DNA from: Microbacterium foliorum
GTDB taxonomy: Bacteria; Actinomycetota; Actinomycetes; Actinomycetales; Microbacteriaceae
Direction: 5' to 3'
Assembly (NCBI RefSeq): GCF_003367705.1
Contig: NZ_CP031425.1
Coordinates: 2,914,001 to 2,978,000, forward strand
Length of the DNA: 64,000 nucleotides
A program made the position numbers and the translations under genes. Positions 8,330 through 15,800 of the stretch are shown here, piece after piece. Each line of letters begins with the position of its first letter. Within the stretch, counting starts at the first letter, position 1. Under the pieces are notes generated by a model. That model was not told the DNA's origin. It ran no database searches and saw only the letters and a program-made list of their open reading frames with translations.

Positions 8330-9361
8330 TCAGGTTTCGGTGTTGAGTTTCGGGACGGCCACGTGCTGCAACAGCCGTAAGCGGCTCGCCATGCGGAAAG
8401 CATCGGGGCGCTGGGAGGCGTCGGCCAGGAAGCTGTCGAGGTCGACGTGTGCTGAGAATCTGACCGGGACGTCGGCGTCCACGAGCACGTCGACGAGATT
8501 GATGAAGCGTTGCTGTGCTTCGGGATCGGCGGCGCTGAACGGCGGGACATCCGTAATCGACCACTGGGTGAAGTCGCGGGACCATTGCAGGTATTCGACT
8601 GTTGAGGTTGGAGTGCGGCAGAGCTGACCGAACGTGGCCGTCAGCTCCCCGTCATCCGTGGACGTTACCGGAAACGAGCGACCGTGCGACGCGAGGGAGT
8701 CGAGCCAAGTAGGTGCCGGTGCAGCCTCTCGAGTCGACCAGGTGCCCGCTGCGAAGCCTTTCGAATGGTCGTCCTGCATAGTGCGGTAGTCCGTGGGGCC
8801 GTTGAGCGACCAGATATCCATGTGGGTCTTGATGAGAGCTATGCCGCGTTCGAAGATGTGGTGCCAGATCGGATTCGGCAAGAGGTTGTCGGGGGCGTAG
8901 TTCGAGGTCGCCAGGACGGTCAGTTTCCGAGTGAAAACGTGATCGAGGAGGCGCGTCAGGAGTCGGGCGTCGCCGGAGTCGTGCACGTGCAGCTCATCGA
9001 AAAACAGCAACCGACTGTTTCGGGTCACGTCATCGATCGCCCGCTCGATCGCGTCGCGTTCGCTCCGGTGACTGTGGATGCTGCGATGCAGCTCGTCGAA
9101 GAACCCGTGAAAGTGGACGCGCGTCTTGTGACGGATCGGCAGGGAGGCGTAGAACGCATCGGCCAGCCAGGACTTTCCGCGGCCGGCATCGCCGTAGACG
9201 TAGAGGCTGCGCGGCAATCCTCGCCGGAGGGAGCCGCCGGCCAGCTCGCCACCGAGTACGGCGAGTCGATCCAGTGTTGTTCTCTGAGCGGGATCGAGGG
9301 AAAAGCCGTCGGCGGATGCCGCCGCCTCGACGGCGCGAACGAGCTTATCGGTCCCTTTCAC
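8330..9361 (-). CDS. zapE: AFG1/ZapE-family P-loop ATPase
   Basis: A 343-residue AFG1-like ATPase. Walker A is GDAGRGKS (residues 57-64) and Walker B is RLLFFDELHVHD with the family's characteristic FDE/FDEL. TSNYAPDNLLPNP is the sensor-1 region, and GIALIKTHMDIWSLNGPTDYR is the segment conserved after it in AFG1 proteins. Proteobacterial ZapE works at the Z-ring; the mitochondrial homologue LACE1/Afg1 acts in protein quality control. The actinobacterial role is not established. It is a single gene transcribed leftward, with palindrome-bearing gaps on both sides. Confidence 0.88.
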   Translation of the reverse strand: MKGTDKLVRAVEAAASADGFSLDPAQRTTLDRLAVLGGELAGGSLRRGLPRSLYVYGDAGRGKSWLADAFYASLPIRHKTRVHFHGFFDELHRSIHSHRSERDAIERAIDDVTRNSRLLFFDELHVHDSGDARLLTRLLDHVFTRKLTVLATSNYAPDNLLPNPIWHHIFERGIALIKTHMDIWSLNGPTDYRTMQDDHSKGFAAGTWSTREAAPAPTWLDSLASHGRSFPVTSTDDGELTATFGQLCRTPTSTVEYLQWSRDFTQWSITDVPPFSAADPEAQQRFINLVDVLVDADVPVRFSAHVDLDSFLADASQRPDAFRMASRLRLLQHVAVPKLNTET

Positions 9362-9428
9362 GATCTCAGCCTGGCATGCCCGCGCGGTGGCCTGTGTCTA
9401 GGGTGAGGTCAGCCGCAGCAAGTACTCT

Positions 9429-9450
9429 GCCGAAAACGATCGTTTCCGGC
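9429..9450. repeat. AAACGATCGTTT palindrome, copy 2
   Basis: Perfect 12-bp core at 9434-9445 with GCCGA on the left and CCGGC on the right. It lies between the divergent zapE (start 9361) and DUF402 (start 9493) genes, so it could serve either promoter. Confidence 0.7.
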
Positions 9451-9492
9451 AGGCTCCAGCGCCGTGCTGGATTCCCTCCGTAGTGTGTGCGT

Positions 9493-10110
9493 ATGGCGCC
9501 TCCAACGACGACTCTCTTGCGATACCTGTACCCCGACGGGCGCGTGCAGGCCGCGCTACCACTCCGGATGGTCGAGGCGCCCGCGGGGGTCGTGGCCGGA
9601 TGGCTATCCTCAGGCTCTGAAATTGCGTACTGGGCGACGACCGAGGGCGAAGATCCGCGCGCGGTGCCGCTGGATTCACGTTTCCATCAGCACCTCACGA
9701 CGGCGCAGCGCGCCTGGACCGGTGGAAGCGTCCTTCGAGTGATCCCCCTGGCTGAGCCGTGGCAAGTTCTGCATTTCTGGAATGCTGACGGCACGTTCGC
9801 CGGCTGGTACGTCAATCTCGAGTCTGAGAAGCGTCGCGATCGGCTCGGGCTCGTCGCCGTCGACTGGCACCTGGACGTTCTGATCTCCGCTGACTTCGAA
9901 GCTGAATGGAAAGACGAGGATGAGGCAGCGGCGGCGGTTAAAACGGAGTATTTGCGCGACGAGGATCTCGATCATGCTCGCCGCACCGGCGAGGCCATCA
10001 TGGCCGACCCTCGATCGTTCATCGACGCCCTCGGTCGCTGGGACGTTACTCATTCACCCGCAGTATCCGAGCCCGCCCTGACACTTCCAGTGGGATGGGA
10101 CGTCCTCTGA
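9493..10110 (+). CDS. DUF402-domain protein (putative nucleoside-phosphate hydrolase)
   Basis: A 205-residue protein with a DUF402 fold. It has a beta-rich N-terminal half with LAEPWQVLHFWNADGTFAGWYVNLE, then the diagnostic metal-site stretch DWHLDVLISADFEAEWKDEDE (about residues 123-143), where the Asp and Glu residues would bind divalent cations. A C-terminal helix (ARRTGEAIMADP) follows. Characterised DUF402 proteins (FomD, Ntdp) hydrolyse nucleoside di- and triphosphates or nucleotidyl conjugates; the substrate here is unknown. GTG 9487, two codons upstream, is an alternative start, and neither has a clear ribosome site. It begins 43 bp after a palindrome copy. Confidence 0.78.
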   Translation: MAPPTTTLLRYLYPDGRVQAALPLRMVEAPAGVVAGWLSSGSEIAYWATTEGEDPRAVPLDSRFHQHLTTAQRAWTGGSVLRVIPLAEPWQVLHFWNADGTFAGWYVNLESEKRRDRLGLVAVDWHLDVLISADFEAEWKDEDEAAAAVKTEYLRDEDLDHARRTGEAIMADPRSFIDALGRWDVTHSPAVSEPALTLPVGWDVL

Positions 10111-10168
10111 TTCACGAGAAGCGCATGACTCGTGTTTCTCTGTGGACGCAAGCGGCTCTGTTCGCCGC

Positions 10169-10190
10169 GCCGCAGACGATCGTGTAACGC
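10169..10190. repeat. AAACGATCGTTT palindrome, degenerate copy 3
   Basis: GCCGC, then AGACGATCGTGT, then AACGC. The CGATCG centre and left flank are kept, with two symmetric core changes. It lies in the 215-bp gap between the DUF402 and HIT genes. Confidence 0.5.
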
Positions 10191-10236
10191 AACCTCGCGG
10201 ACAGCCAGTAGGGGATACGGGATGTCCGAACTCCCT

Positions 10237-10255
10237 GCCGAAAGTGTGTTCCGGC
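10237..10255. repeat. Shortened GCCGAAA...TTCCGGC palindrome
   Basis: GCCGAAA at 10237-10243 and TTCCGGC at 10249-10255 are separated by GTGTG. It keeps the outer arms of the family but lacks the CGATCG centre. Confidence 0.4.
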
Positions 10256-10296
10256 GAACCTTTGTGGCATCCCGTTCTGCACACGCGGCATCGCGC

Positions 10297-10318
10297 GCCG
10301 AAAACCATCGTTTACGGT
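10297..10318. repeat. AAACGATCGTTT palindrome, copy 4
   Basis: GCCGA, AAACCATCGTTT, ACGGT: one core mismatch. It ends only 7 bp before the HIT-gene ATG at 10326, so in the transcript it would sit at or over the ribosome-binding region. Confidence 0.6.
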
Positions 10319-10325
10319 GGGAGCC

Positions 10326-10805
10326 ATGTGGTGGTCGGACGACGAATGGGAAGCGCTGACGGCGGCGGAGCAGTGCGGGATGTGCGCTGACGCACACTTG
10401 CTGACGAACGAGCACAGTGCTCTCATCGCCACAACCGCCACCAGCTACGTGCGGCTTGCCCGAAATCAACACCACGCCGGATACAGCCTCGTGATCCTCC
10501 GAGAACACGTCGTCGATATGGCTGAACTACCCTCAGACCAGCTCTCGAAGTTTTGGGCGGATGTACAGCGCGCGGCACGCGTCATCGATGAGGTGTTCCG
10601 ATCGAAGAAGATCGACTACCTCGTCATGGGTCACCGGATGCCCCACCTCCACTGCCACCTGCTACCTCAGCACGCAACCGACGACCCTCTCCGCAACGTG
10701 AACATCGCAGACGGCCCGACACGTCTTCCGTCTGATGCATTCGATGCCGCGGTCGCCGCACTCCACCGAGCCTGGGAGTCGTCGGAACCCCCACTCGGTA
10801 GGTAG
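10326..10805 (+). CDS. HIT-family (histidine triad) protein
   Basis: A 159-residue HIT protein. The catalytic triad is HLHCHLLP with His107, His109 and His111 in the H-x-H-x-H arrangement, and the preceding DYLVMGHRMPH is the usual strand. An N-terminal CGMCADAH could give a zinc pair with the C-x-x-C seen in many HIT hydrolases. The YSLVILREHVVDMAEL segment matches the nucleotide-binding hairpin. Members hydrolyse AMP-lysine/AMP-N conjugates or dinucleoside polyphosphates; the substrate here is unknown. ATG 10326 is preferred to GTG 10317, which would lie inside the palindrome. Confidence 0.85.
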   Translation: MWWSDDEWEALTAAEQCGMCADAHLLTNEHSALIATTATSYVRLARNQHHAGYSLVILREHVVDMAELPSDQLSKFWADVQRAARVIDEVFRSKKIDYLVMGHRMPHLHCHLLPQHATDDPLRNVNIADGPTRLPSDAFDAAVAALHRAWESSEPPLGR

Positions 10806-10867
10806 CAGGCGTCGGCGTCTGCGCGCGCTTCCCTCCTGCCGTGCGCACTCGCATGTCACCATGAGGG

Positions 10868-11419
10868 ATGACTTCCAGCCCATTGTTCCTGCCGACGCTC
10901 ACCGGCGAGACGGTCACACTTCGGGCATGGCGCCACTCGGATACTGCGATCGTCATGGAGGCCTCTCAGGACCCCCTGATTCCTCAACTGACCAGCGTGC
11001 CGACGACTTCGGATGAGAAGGAAGCGTTGGCCTTCATCGAGCGACAACATGAACGCATGCGAGACGGAGCCGGCTACGCGTTCGCGATCGCTGACAACGA
11101 CGACACCGCGATCGGGCACATCGGACTCTTCCTCATCCCGGGCGGATCCAGCCGAGCCAGCGCTGGCTATTGGATCGCCAGTTCGCGTCGACGCCGGGGA
11201 TTCGCGAAGGACGCCTTGGCCACCCTGACATCATGGGCGGTCACGCTCGAGGAACTCGATCGTGTCGAACTGTACGTGGAGCCTTGGAACGAAGGCTCCT
11301 GGCGGGTAGCCGAACAGGCGGGCTACGAGCGCGAGGGCCTACTCCGCAATTGGAAACGGGTGGACGGCCAACCGCGCGATATGTACATGTACTCACGGTT
11401 AGCGCGACAATCGATCTGA
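10868..11419 (+). CDS. GNAT N-acetyltransferase, RimJ/RimL type
   Basis: A 183-residue acetyltransferase of the ribosomal-protein-alanine type. LTGETVTLRAWRHSD is the N-terminal strand. YAFAIADNDDTAIGHIGLFLI precedes the acetyl-CoA loop RRRRGFAKDALATLTSWAV, where an R/Q-x-x-G-x-A pyrophosphate-binding pattern is kept. VEPWNEGSWRVAEQAGYEREG is the C-terminal motif B region. It would transfer acetyl from acetyl-CoA to an amine on a protein, drug or metabolite; the substrate is unknown. A GAGGG lies directly before the ATG with very tight spacing. Confidence 0.87.
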   Translation: MTSSPLFLPTLTGETVTLRAWRHSDTAIVMEASQDPLIPQLTSVPTTSDEKEALAFIERQHERMRDGAGYAFAIADNDDTAIGHIGLFLIPGGSSRASAGYWIASSRRRRGFAKDALATLTSWAVTLEELDRVELYVEPWNEGSWRVAEQAGYEREGLLRNWKRVDGQPRDMYMYSRLARQSI

Positions 11420-11458
11420 AGAACGGTCGCGACCGCCTTCGCCCATGTCTGTGGCCGA

Positions 11459-11506
11459 CGTTTGCGGCGGCCAACCGTGACTCAGGATCGTTCGACGCCG
11501 CAAACG
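11459..11506. repeat. Inverted repeat CGTTTGCGGCG / CGCCGCAAACG
   Basis: Perfect 11-bp arms at 11459-11469 and 11496-11506, separated by 26 bp. The right arm is also the left half of the palindrome copy at 11497-11518, so the two structures would compete. Confidence 0.6.
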
Positions 11507-11518
11507 ATCGTTTTTGGC
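11497..11518. repeat. AAACGATCGTTT palindrome, copy 5
   Basis: Perfect core at 11502-11513, with GCCGC on the left and TTGGC on the right, followed by ACTATCG. It lies in the 295-bp gap between the GNAT and ACT genes. Confidence 0.7.
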
Positions 11519-11571
11519 ACTATCGCACTGTCGACGTTCGCGGCGACCGCCCTGGGGAGCCGAGTAGTGCC

Positions 11572-11594
11572 GCGCAAAAGCGATCGTTGTCGGC
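11572..11594. repeat. AAACGATCGTTT palindrome, degenerate copy 6
   Basis: GCGC on the left, AAAGCGATCGTTGT in the centre and CGGC on the right. The CGATCG centre is kept. It is the last family member I see before the ACT gene at 11715. Confidence 0.45.
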
Positions 11595-11714
11595 GCGGCT
11601 GTGATCGCACCGGGGTGACGTCGGCCCGTCGGGGCAGTGCCGTATCGTAGGACCGCGCGAATGCAGTGGCTCCAGTTGAGAGCCTTCCGCGCAATGTAGT
11701 GAAGGGTTGCGTTC

Positions 11715-12113
11715 ATGCCCACTTCCCCCGTCACGCTGCAGCGCCTCCCGGGCGAATACGTCGTCGCACGCTTTCCTGTGTCGTCCGACGTCCGTTCCCT
11801 CCTGGTCGACGTGATCGGCGAAGGATCCTTCGTCTCGATCACTCGCACCCCGCAGGAAATATCCATCGTGTGCCCCGCTGACTCTGCACCGCCCGACGCC
11901 GAGATCGACGGGCCCTGGGCCGCGCTGTACGTCGGTGGCCCCATCCCCTTCGGATTGACGGGAGTGGTGACATCGCTGGTGTCTCCGCTGTCGGCGATCG
12001 GCTGCCCTGTGTTCGTCGTCTCCACCTACGACGGCGATGTACTGATGGTTCCCCGCGGAGACGCGGATCGTGCAGAGGACGCACTCACGAACGCCGGTCA
12101 CCTGCTCATTTAG
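11715..12113 (+). CDS. ACT-domain protein (CASTOR/DUF-type tandem ACT)
   Basis: A 132-residue protein of paired ACT-like folds. The first half has TLQRLPGEYVVARFP and FVSITRTPQEISIVCPAD, the strand-turn typical of stand-alone ACT proteins of this class. The second half has GPWAALYVGGPIPFGLTGVVTSLVSPLSAIGCPVFVVSTYDGDVLMV, which resembles a ligand-binding ACT interface. Such proteins bind amino acids or other small ligands and often act as sensors; no partner is visible here. A GAAGGG about 9 nt upstream supports ATG 11715. Confidence 0.78.
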   Translation: MPTSPVTLQRLPGEYVVARFPVSSDVRSLLVDVIGEGSFVSITRTPQEISIVCPADSAPPDAEIDGPWAALYVGGPIPFGLTGVVTSLVSPLSAIGCPVFVVSTYDGDVLMVPRGDADRAEDALTNAGHLLI

Positions 12114-12304
12114 CCCTGCGGGACCTGTTTGACCAGGAGAACAGCGGCGACGCACTTCCGGTGGATCACGCCGCCAAGGGCGAAGATCAGGAAGTACGAC
12201 GACGGCGCCCAGAGTCGCCGACCGGCGAGACTTCCAATCAGGTCAGAACCCACCGCGACCGCCGCGACGGAGAGCCCCACCCGCTCCGAGATCGTCCGAC
12301 GCAC
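12110..12304 (-). pseudogene. Probable membrane-protein fragment
   Basis: A 64-codon leftward frame from GTG 12304 (MRRTISERVG...). It has one clear hydrophobic stretch (GLSVAAVAVGSDLIGSLAG) and a second one (YFLIFALGGVIHRKCVAAVLLV). Nearly every codon ends in G or C, as in real genes here, yet no ribosome site precedes the GTG and a stop lies 12 codons further upstream. The stop overlaps the ACT-gene stop. I do not recognise a family. It could be a decayed piece of a longer membrane protein or a genuine small protein. Confidence 0.35.
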
Positions 12305-12349
12305 GACGAGACGGATGCCGCACCACGGCGCCGCGCCCTACTCGTCGCC

Positions 12350-12499
12350 TCAGTCCGCCGAGTCGATCACCGTCTCCCGATCGTCGTCGACGAGCAGCGC
12401 CTGGTCGTCGCACAGCGGCAGAAGCCGGTGGCTCGATCCGTATCGCGCGATCGTCTCGTCGATCAGCGAGGACGGGTAGGGCTCGAGCAGGAGCTTCAT
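12350..12499 (-). CDS. Small hypothetical protein (49 aa), possibly the frameshifted end of a longer gene
   Basis: A 49-residue leftward frame starting MKLLLEPYPSSLIDETIARY and ending in an acidic segment, DDDRETVIDSAD. Almost all codons end in G or C. A GGAGG precedes the ATG, but only one base separates them. Another leftward frame starts at ATG 12545 with MTRTKLILLATPLR and would join this peptide after a one-base shift, so the two may once have been one gene of about 65 codons. The family is unknown. Confidence 0.42.
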   Translation of the reverse strand: MKLLLEPYPSSLIDETIARYGSSHRLLPLCDDQALLVDDDRETVIDSAD

Positions 12500-12772
12500 C
12501 CCTCCGCAACGGGGTGGCGAGCAGGATGAGTTTCGTCCGCGTCATGACGTCGGATACTCTCGCGTCTCGAGGCGCGAGCAAAGCCCCGAGGCGCAGGCGG
12601 GCGAGTTCTGCCTTGCCAGACGGCGACCCGACAAGCCTGACGCACTCTTGAGGCGGAGAGATGTGCGCGCTGACATCTCGTGGAAGGTGGAGCTGAGTCC
12701 CATCGATCGCCGGGGCCGCGGAAAGAGTTTGCATAGTCGCGTCACGAAATGGCCCTCGGGACACTCTTATTA

Positions 12773-12800
12773 GGTGAGGGGGGGAACATCTCCCCTGACC
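12773..12800. promoter_or_regulatory. Imperfect palindrome in the adhesin A leader
   Basis: GGTGAGGGG (12773-12781) and CCCCTGACC (12792-12800) match as inverted arms at 8 of 9 positions. The element lies about 37 bp before the adhesin A start and 24 bp before its AAGGAGA ribosome site. It could be an operator or a leader hairpin. Adhesin B has no matching element in its leader. Confidence 0.35.
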
Positions 12801-12837
12801 GTGCGCCCCCGGGCGACATAGGACAAGGAGAATCCGC

Positions 12838-15800
12838 ATGTCAGAGTCGCGCAAATCGTGGGGACGCCGGCTGTCTGCCGTTCTCGCACTCTTAGCTCTC
12901 ACGGTTACGGGGGTAGGGGTCGCCTCGCCCGCGATGGCCGCTCCGAGTCTCGGTCTCACGATGACGGCTATCGGTGCGACCGTCGCCTCTGGTGATACGA
13001 CGACTTATCAGATCTCCTGGTCCTGCAGTTCCACCGTCGAAACCTGTGACACGGGCACAATCACCGTCCCGGTACCCACGCTGACCCCCTACTCATCCGT
13101 TGCGACGACGTACGTCGCCGGGACTGCCTCGACCGGAGGCTTCTCCAGCGATCCGACGGTCAGTGGCGGGGTGATCCGTTGGACGATGCTCGATGTCGTG
13201 CCGGCAGGAAGCTCCGGCACGATGACGTTCACGGTGCGAGTGCCCAACATGGCCTCCCCCAATGGTGCGACCATCGTCCCGGTCGCCACGTATACGACCA
13301 GCGGTGTGACGCAGACGGCATCGTCGACGAAGACTGTGGTGTCGAGCCCGGATCTCCTCACCGACAAGCGTCTCGTCAGCAACCAGACTCCCGGGCTGGA
13401 TGTGCCTGTGGCCTATCAGGTCACGACGGGCCACAGGTCGGGCATCAACCCCAACACCGGCCGGCACGGAAACGCGCCGGCGAACGGCACCTGGGCGATC
13501 GACAACGTCGTCACGGTGGATCGTCTTCCTGTCGGGGCAGAGTTCGTATCGGCGACCGGTGGAGGCGTGTACGACTCGGACGCACATACGGTGACGTGGC
13601 CCGCGTGGTCTGAGAACGGGGCGTTCGTCATCCCGCCGACGTATCAGGTCGTGCTCCGCTACCCGTCGTCCGTATTCTCAACCGCCTCTGAAGCAACGAA
13701 CACGGCGACGGCGACGGCGAATCCGTATCTCGCGCCGGACGAGACCGTGAACTCTTCGGATGACGCAACGCACGGGTTCGCCGCGAGTACCGCGCGCGGG
13801 GCCGTGACGAAGAACGGATCGCTCACGCGAGCCAATGGGGGCTCCCGCGGTGGAACCACCGCGTGGCAGATCGGTATAAGCAACTCCGGGACCATTCCGC
13901 TCAACGTGGACCTCACAGATGCGCTGCCCTGTATCTGGAGCTCTCCGACCGATGGGACGACAACGTGTGCGACTCCTGCAATCCGTAACGTGGGACTCAC
14001 ATTGACCGGTGGTGTCGCAGAGAACCCGTACACCATCGACTATGTGACCAACCTCGGCAACACCGGCACCGTCACACTGGTGGCCACCCCCAACACTGTC
14101 ACGCTGCCGCAGCAGTCCTCGACGGAATGGGTCACGTCGCTGCGTGTGCGGGCGACCATGGTTGGAGGAGACTCGGCAAGCCTGCAGGTCTCGGGCCAGG
14201 TGTCATCCGACCTCCCCGAGGATTCTTCCGATGCGATCTACCGCAACGCGAACGTCCCCAAGGGGTCACCTGTCTTTCTCGAGAACTGTCTGAGTGGGAC
14301 GCTGACGAACTCCATCTCGGGAGACGTCGTGCAGCAGGTTCGTGATGTCTGCGGATACGTCAAGGTCGACCCTGATCGTCCGATCGTTCGCGTTGCGAAG
14401 AACATGACGGACAACGTGCAGGGACCCGGCGGACAGATGGGTGTGGAGTTCGTCCTATCGACGCAAGCCAGCAGAGTGAACTGGTCGCCCGTCCTGACGG
14501 ACCTCCTGCCCGCAGATCTACGCTTCGTTCCCGGTTCGTTCACGACCGCCGGGCTGACGACGGGCGCCAAGACCGTTCTCCCCGACGCCGATCTGCAGGT
14601 TCAGGTCATCGACGACTATGAAGGCACGGGACGTCAGCTCGTCCGGGTCAGTTGGCCGGGCACGGGCGGGCTCGCCCCGAGCACCGCGTGGGGGAACGTG
14701 AAGTTCAAGGTCGCTGTGCAGCCGGGCGCGTCGGTCGGGCAGCACAGCAACGAGCTGGCCGTGTTCGACAGCAAGTACTCGACAGTCGGGTGTGTGGTCA
14801 ACACTTCACGGACCGACGCAGATGGGTTCGTCGACGATTCACAGCGTGTCGGCTGCGCCACGGCTGCGACATACTCGGTGGTCTCGACCCCCGCGGTCGG
14901 CGGAACGAAGTGGGTGCGCGGGTCCGAGGACGCAGACTTCACGGCAGCCCCCGGTATCGGAGCAGTGCTGCCCGGCGAACCCGCAACGTATCGTCTGGAT
15001 GTGACGAACCTGGGGAACGTGCCGCTTTCCGACGTCGTCGCTTACGACATCCTTCCTCATGTGGGCGACACCGGTGTCGGCCCGGCATCGGACGCGGGCC
15101 GTGGCAGCCAGTGGCAGACCTTGCTGTCCGGCACCGTCGATGCCGGCGGATCGGCAGAGATCATGTACTCGCTCTCCACGAACCCGTGTCGTGGAGAAGT
15201 CATGGCGGTCGGAGGCACCCGGGGATCCGCGCCCGCGGGATGCGTCGATGACTGGTCCGCAACCCTGCCGAGCGATCCGGCCGATGTCCGCGCTATCCGG
15301 ATCGACTTCGGCGACCGGACGTTTGCGCCGGGCGAAGTCCAGGAGGTGACGCTCCCCGTCACCACGCCAGCGGACGCGGAAGGCATCGCGTGGAACTCCT
15401 TCGCCGTGTCGGCGGTCGACGACAGCAACGGAAACGCGATCCTGCCCGTCGAACCGAACGTCGTTGGCTTGCGTACCAGCCCGTCGCTGTCCATCGACAA
15501 GTCCGCGTCGACGGCAGAAATCGGGCGGGGCGGCGAGATCACCTGGACCATCAAGGTCACGAACACGGGGACCGGTCTTGCCGAAGGAGTGATCGTCGTC
15601 GACGAGATCCAGGACGGTATGGATTTCGTGTCGGCGGATGCCACGAACGGTGCCTACGACCCCGAAACGAGCACCTGGGCATTGGAATCTGGCATCCCGG
15701 TGGGCGAAGATGCTGTCCTGACTCTTGTGACGCGCGTTCGTGATGACGCGAAGATGGCTGAGGTCTGCAACATCGCGACGGTGTCCGTTACTGGAACCGA

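Larger units (their letters stand above)
12114..12837. other. Gene-poor stretch with remnants, upstream of adhesin A
   Basis: These 724 bases hold no full-length recognisable gene. Two leftward open frames with strong G/C third-position bias (12110-12304 and 12350-12499) look like remnants or very small genes. A second leftward ATG at 12545 begins MTRTKLILLATP and runs in a different frame from the 12350-12499 peptide, consistent with a frameshifted gene. The right end (about 12700-12837) is the promoter and leader region of the giant surface-protein gene. Confidence 0.5.

Noticed and set aside
8043..8585. Leftward open frames in the gap beside zapE
   Set aside because: No ribosome site, no domain, and the frames run into the zapE 3' end; third-position composition is irregular in the gap.
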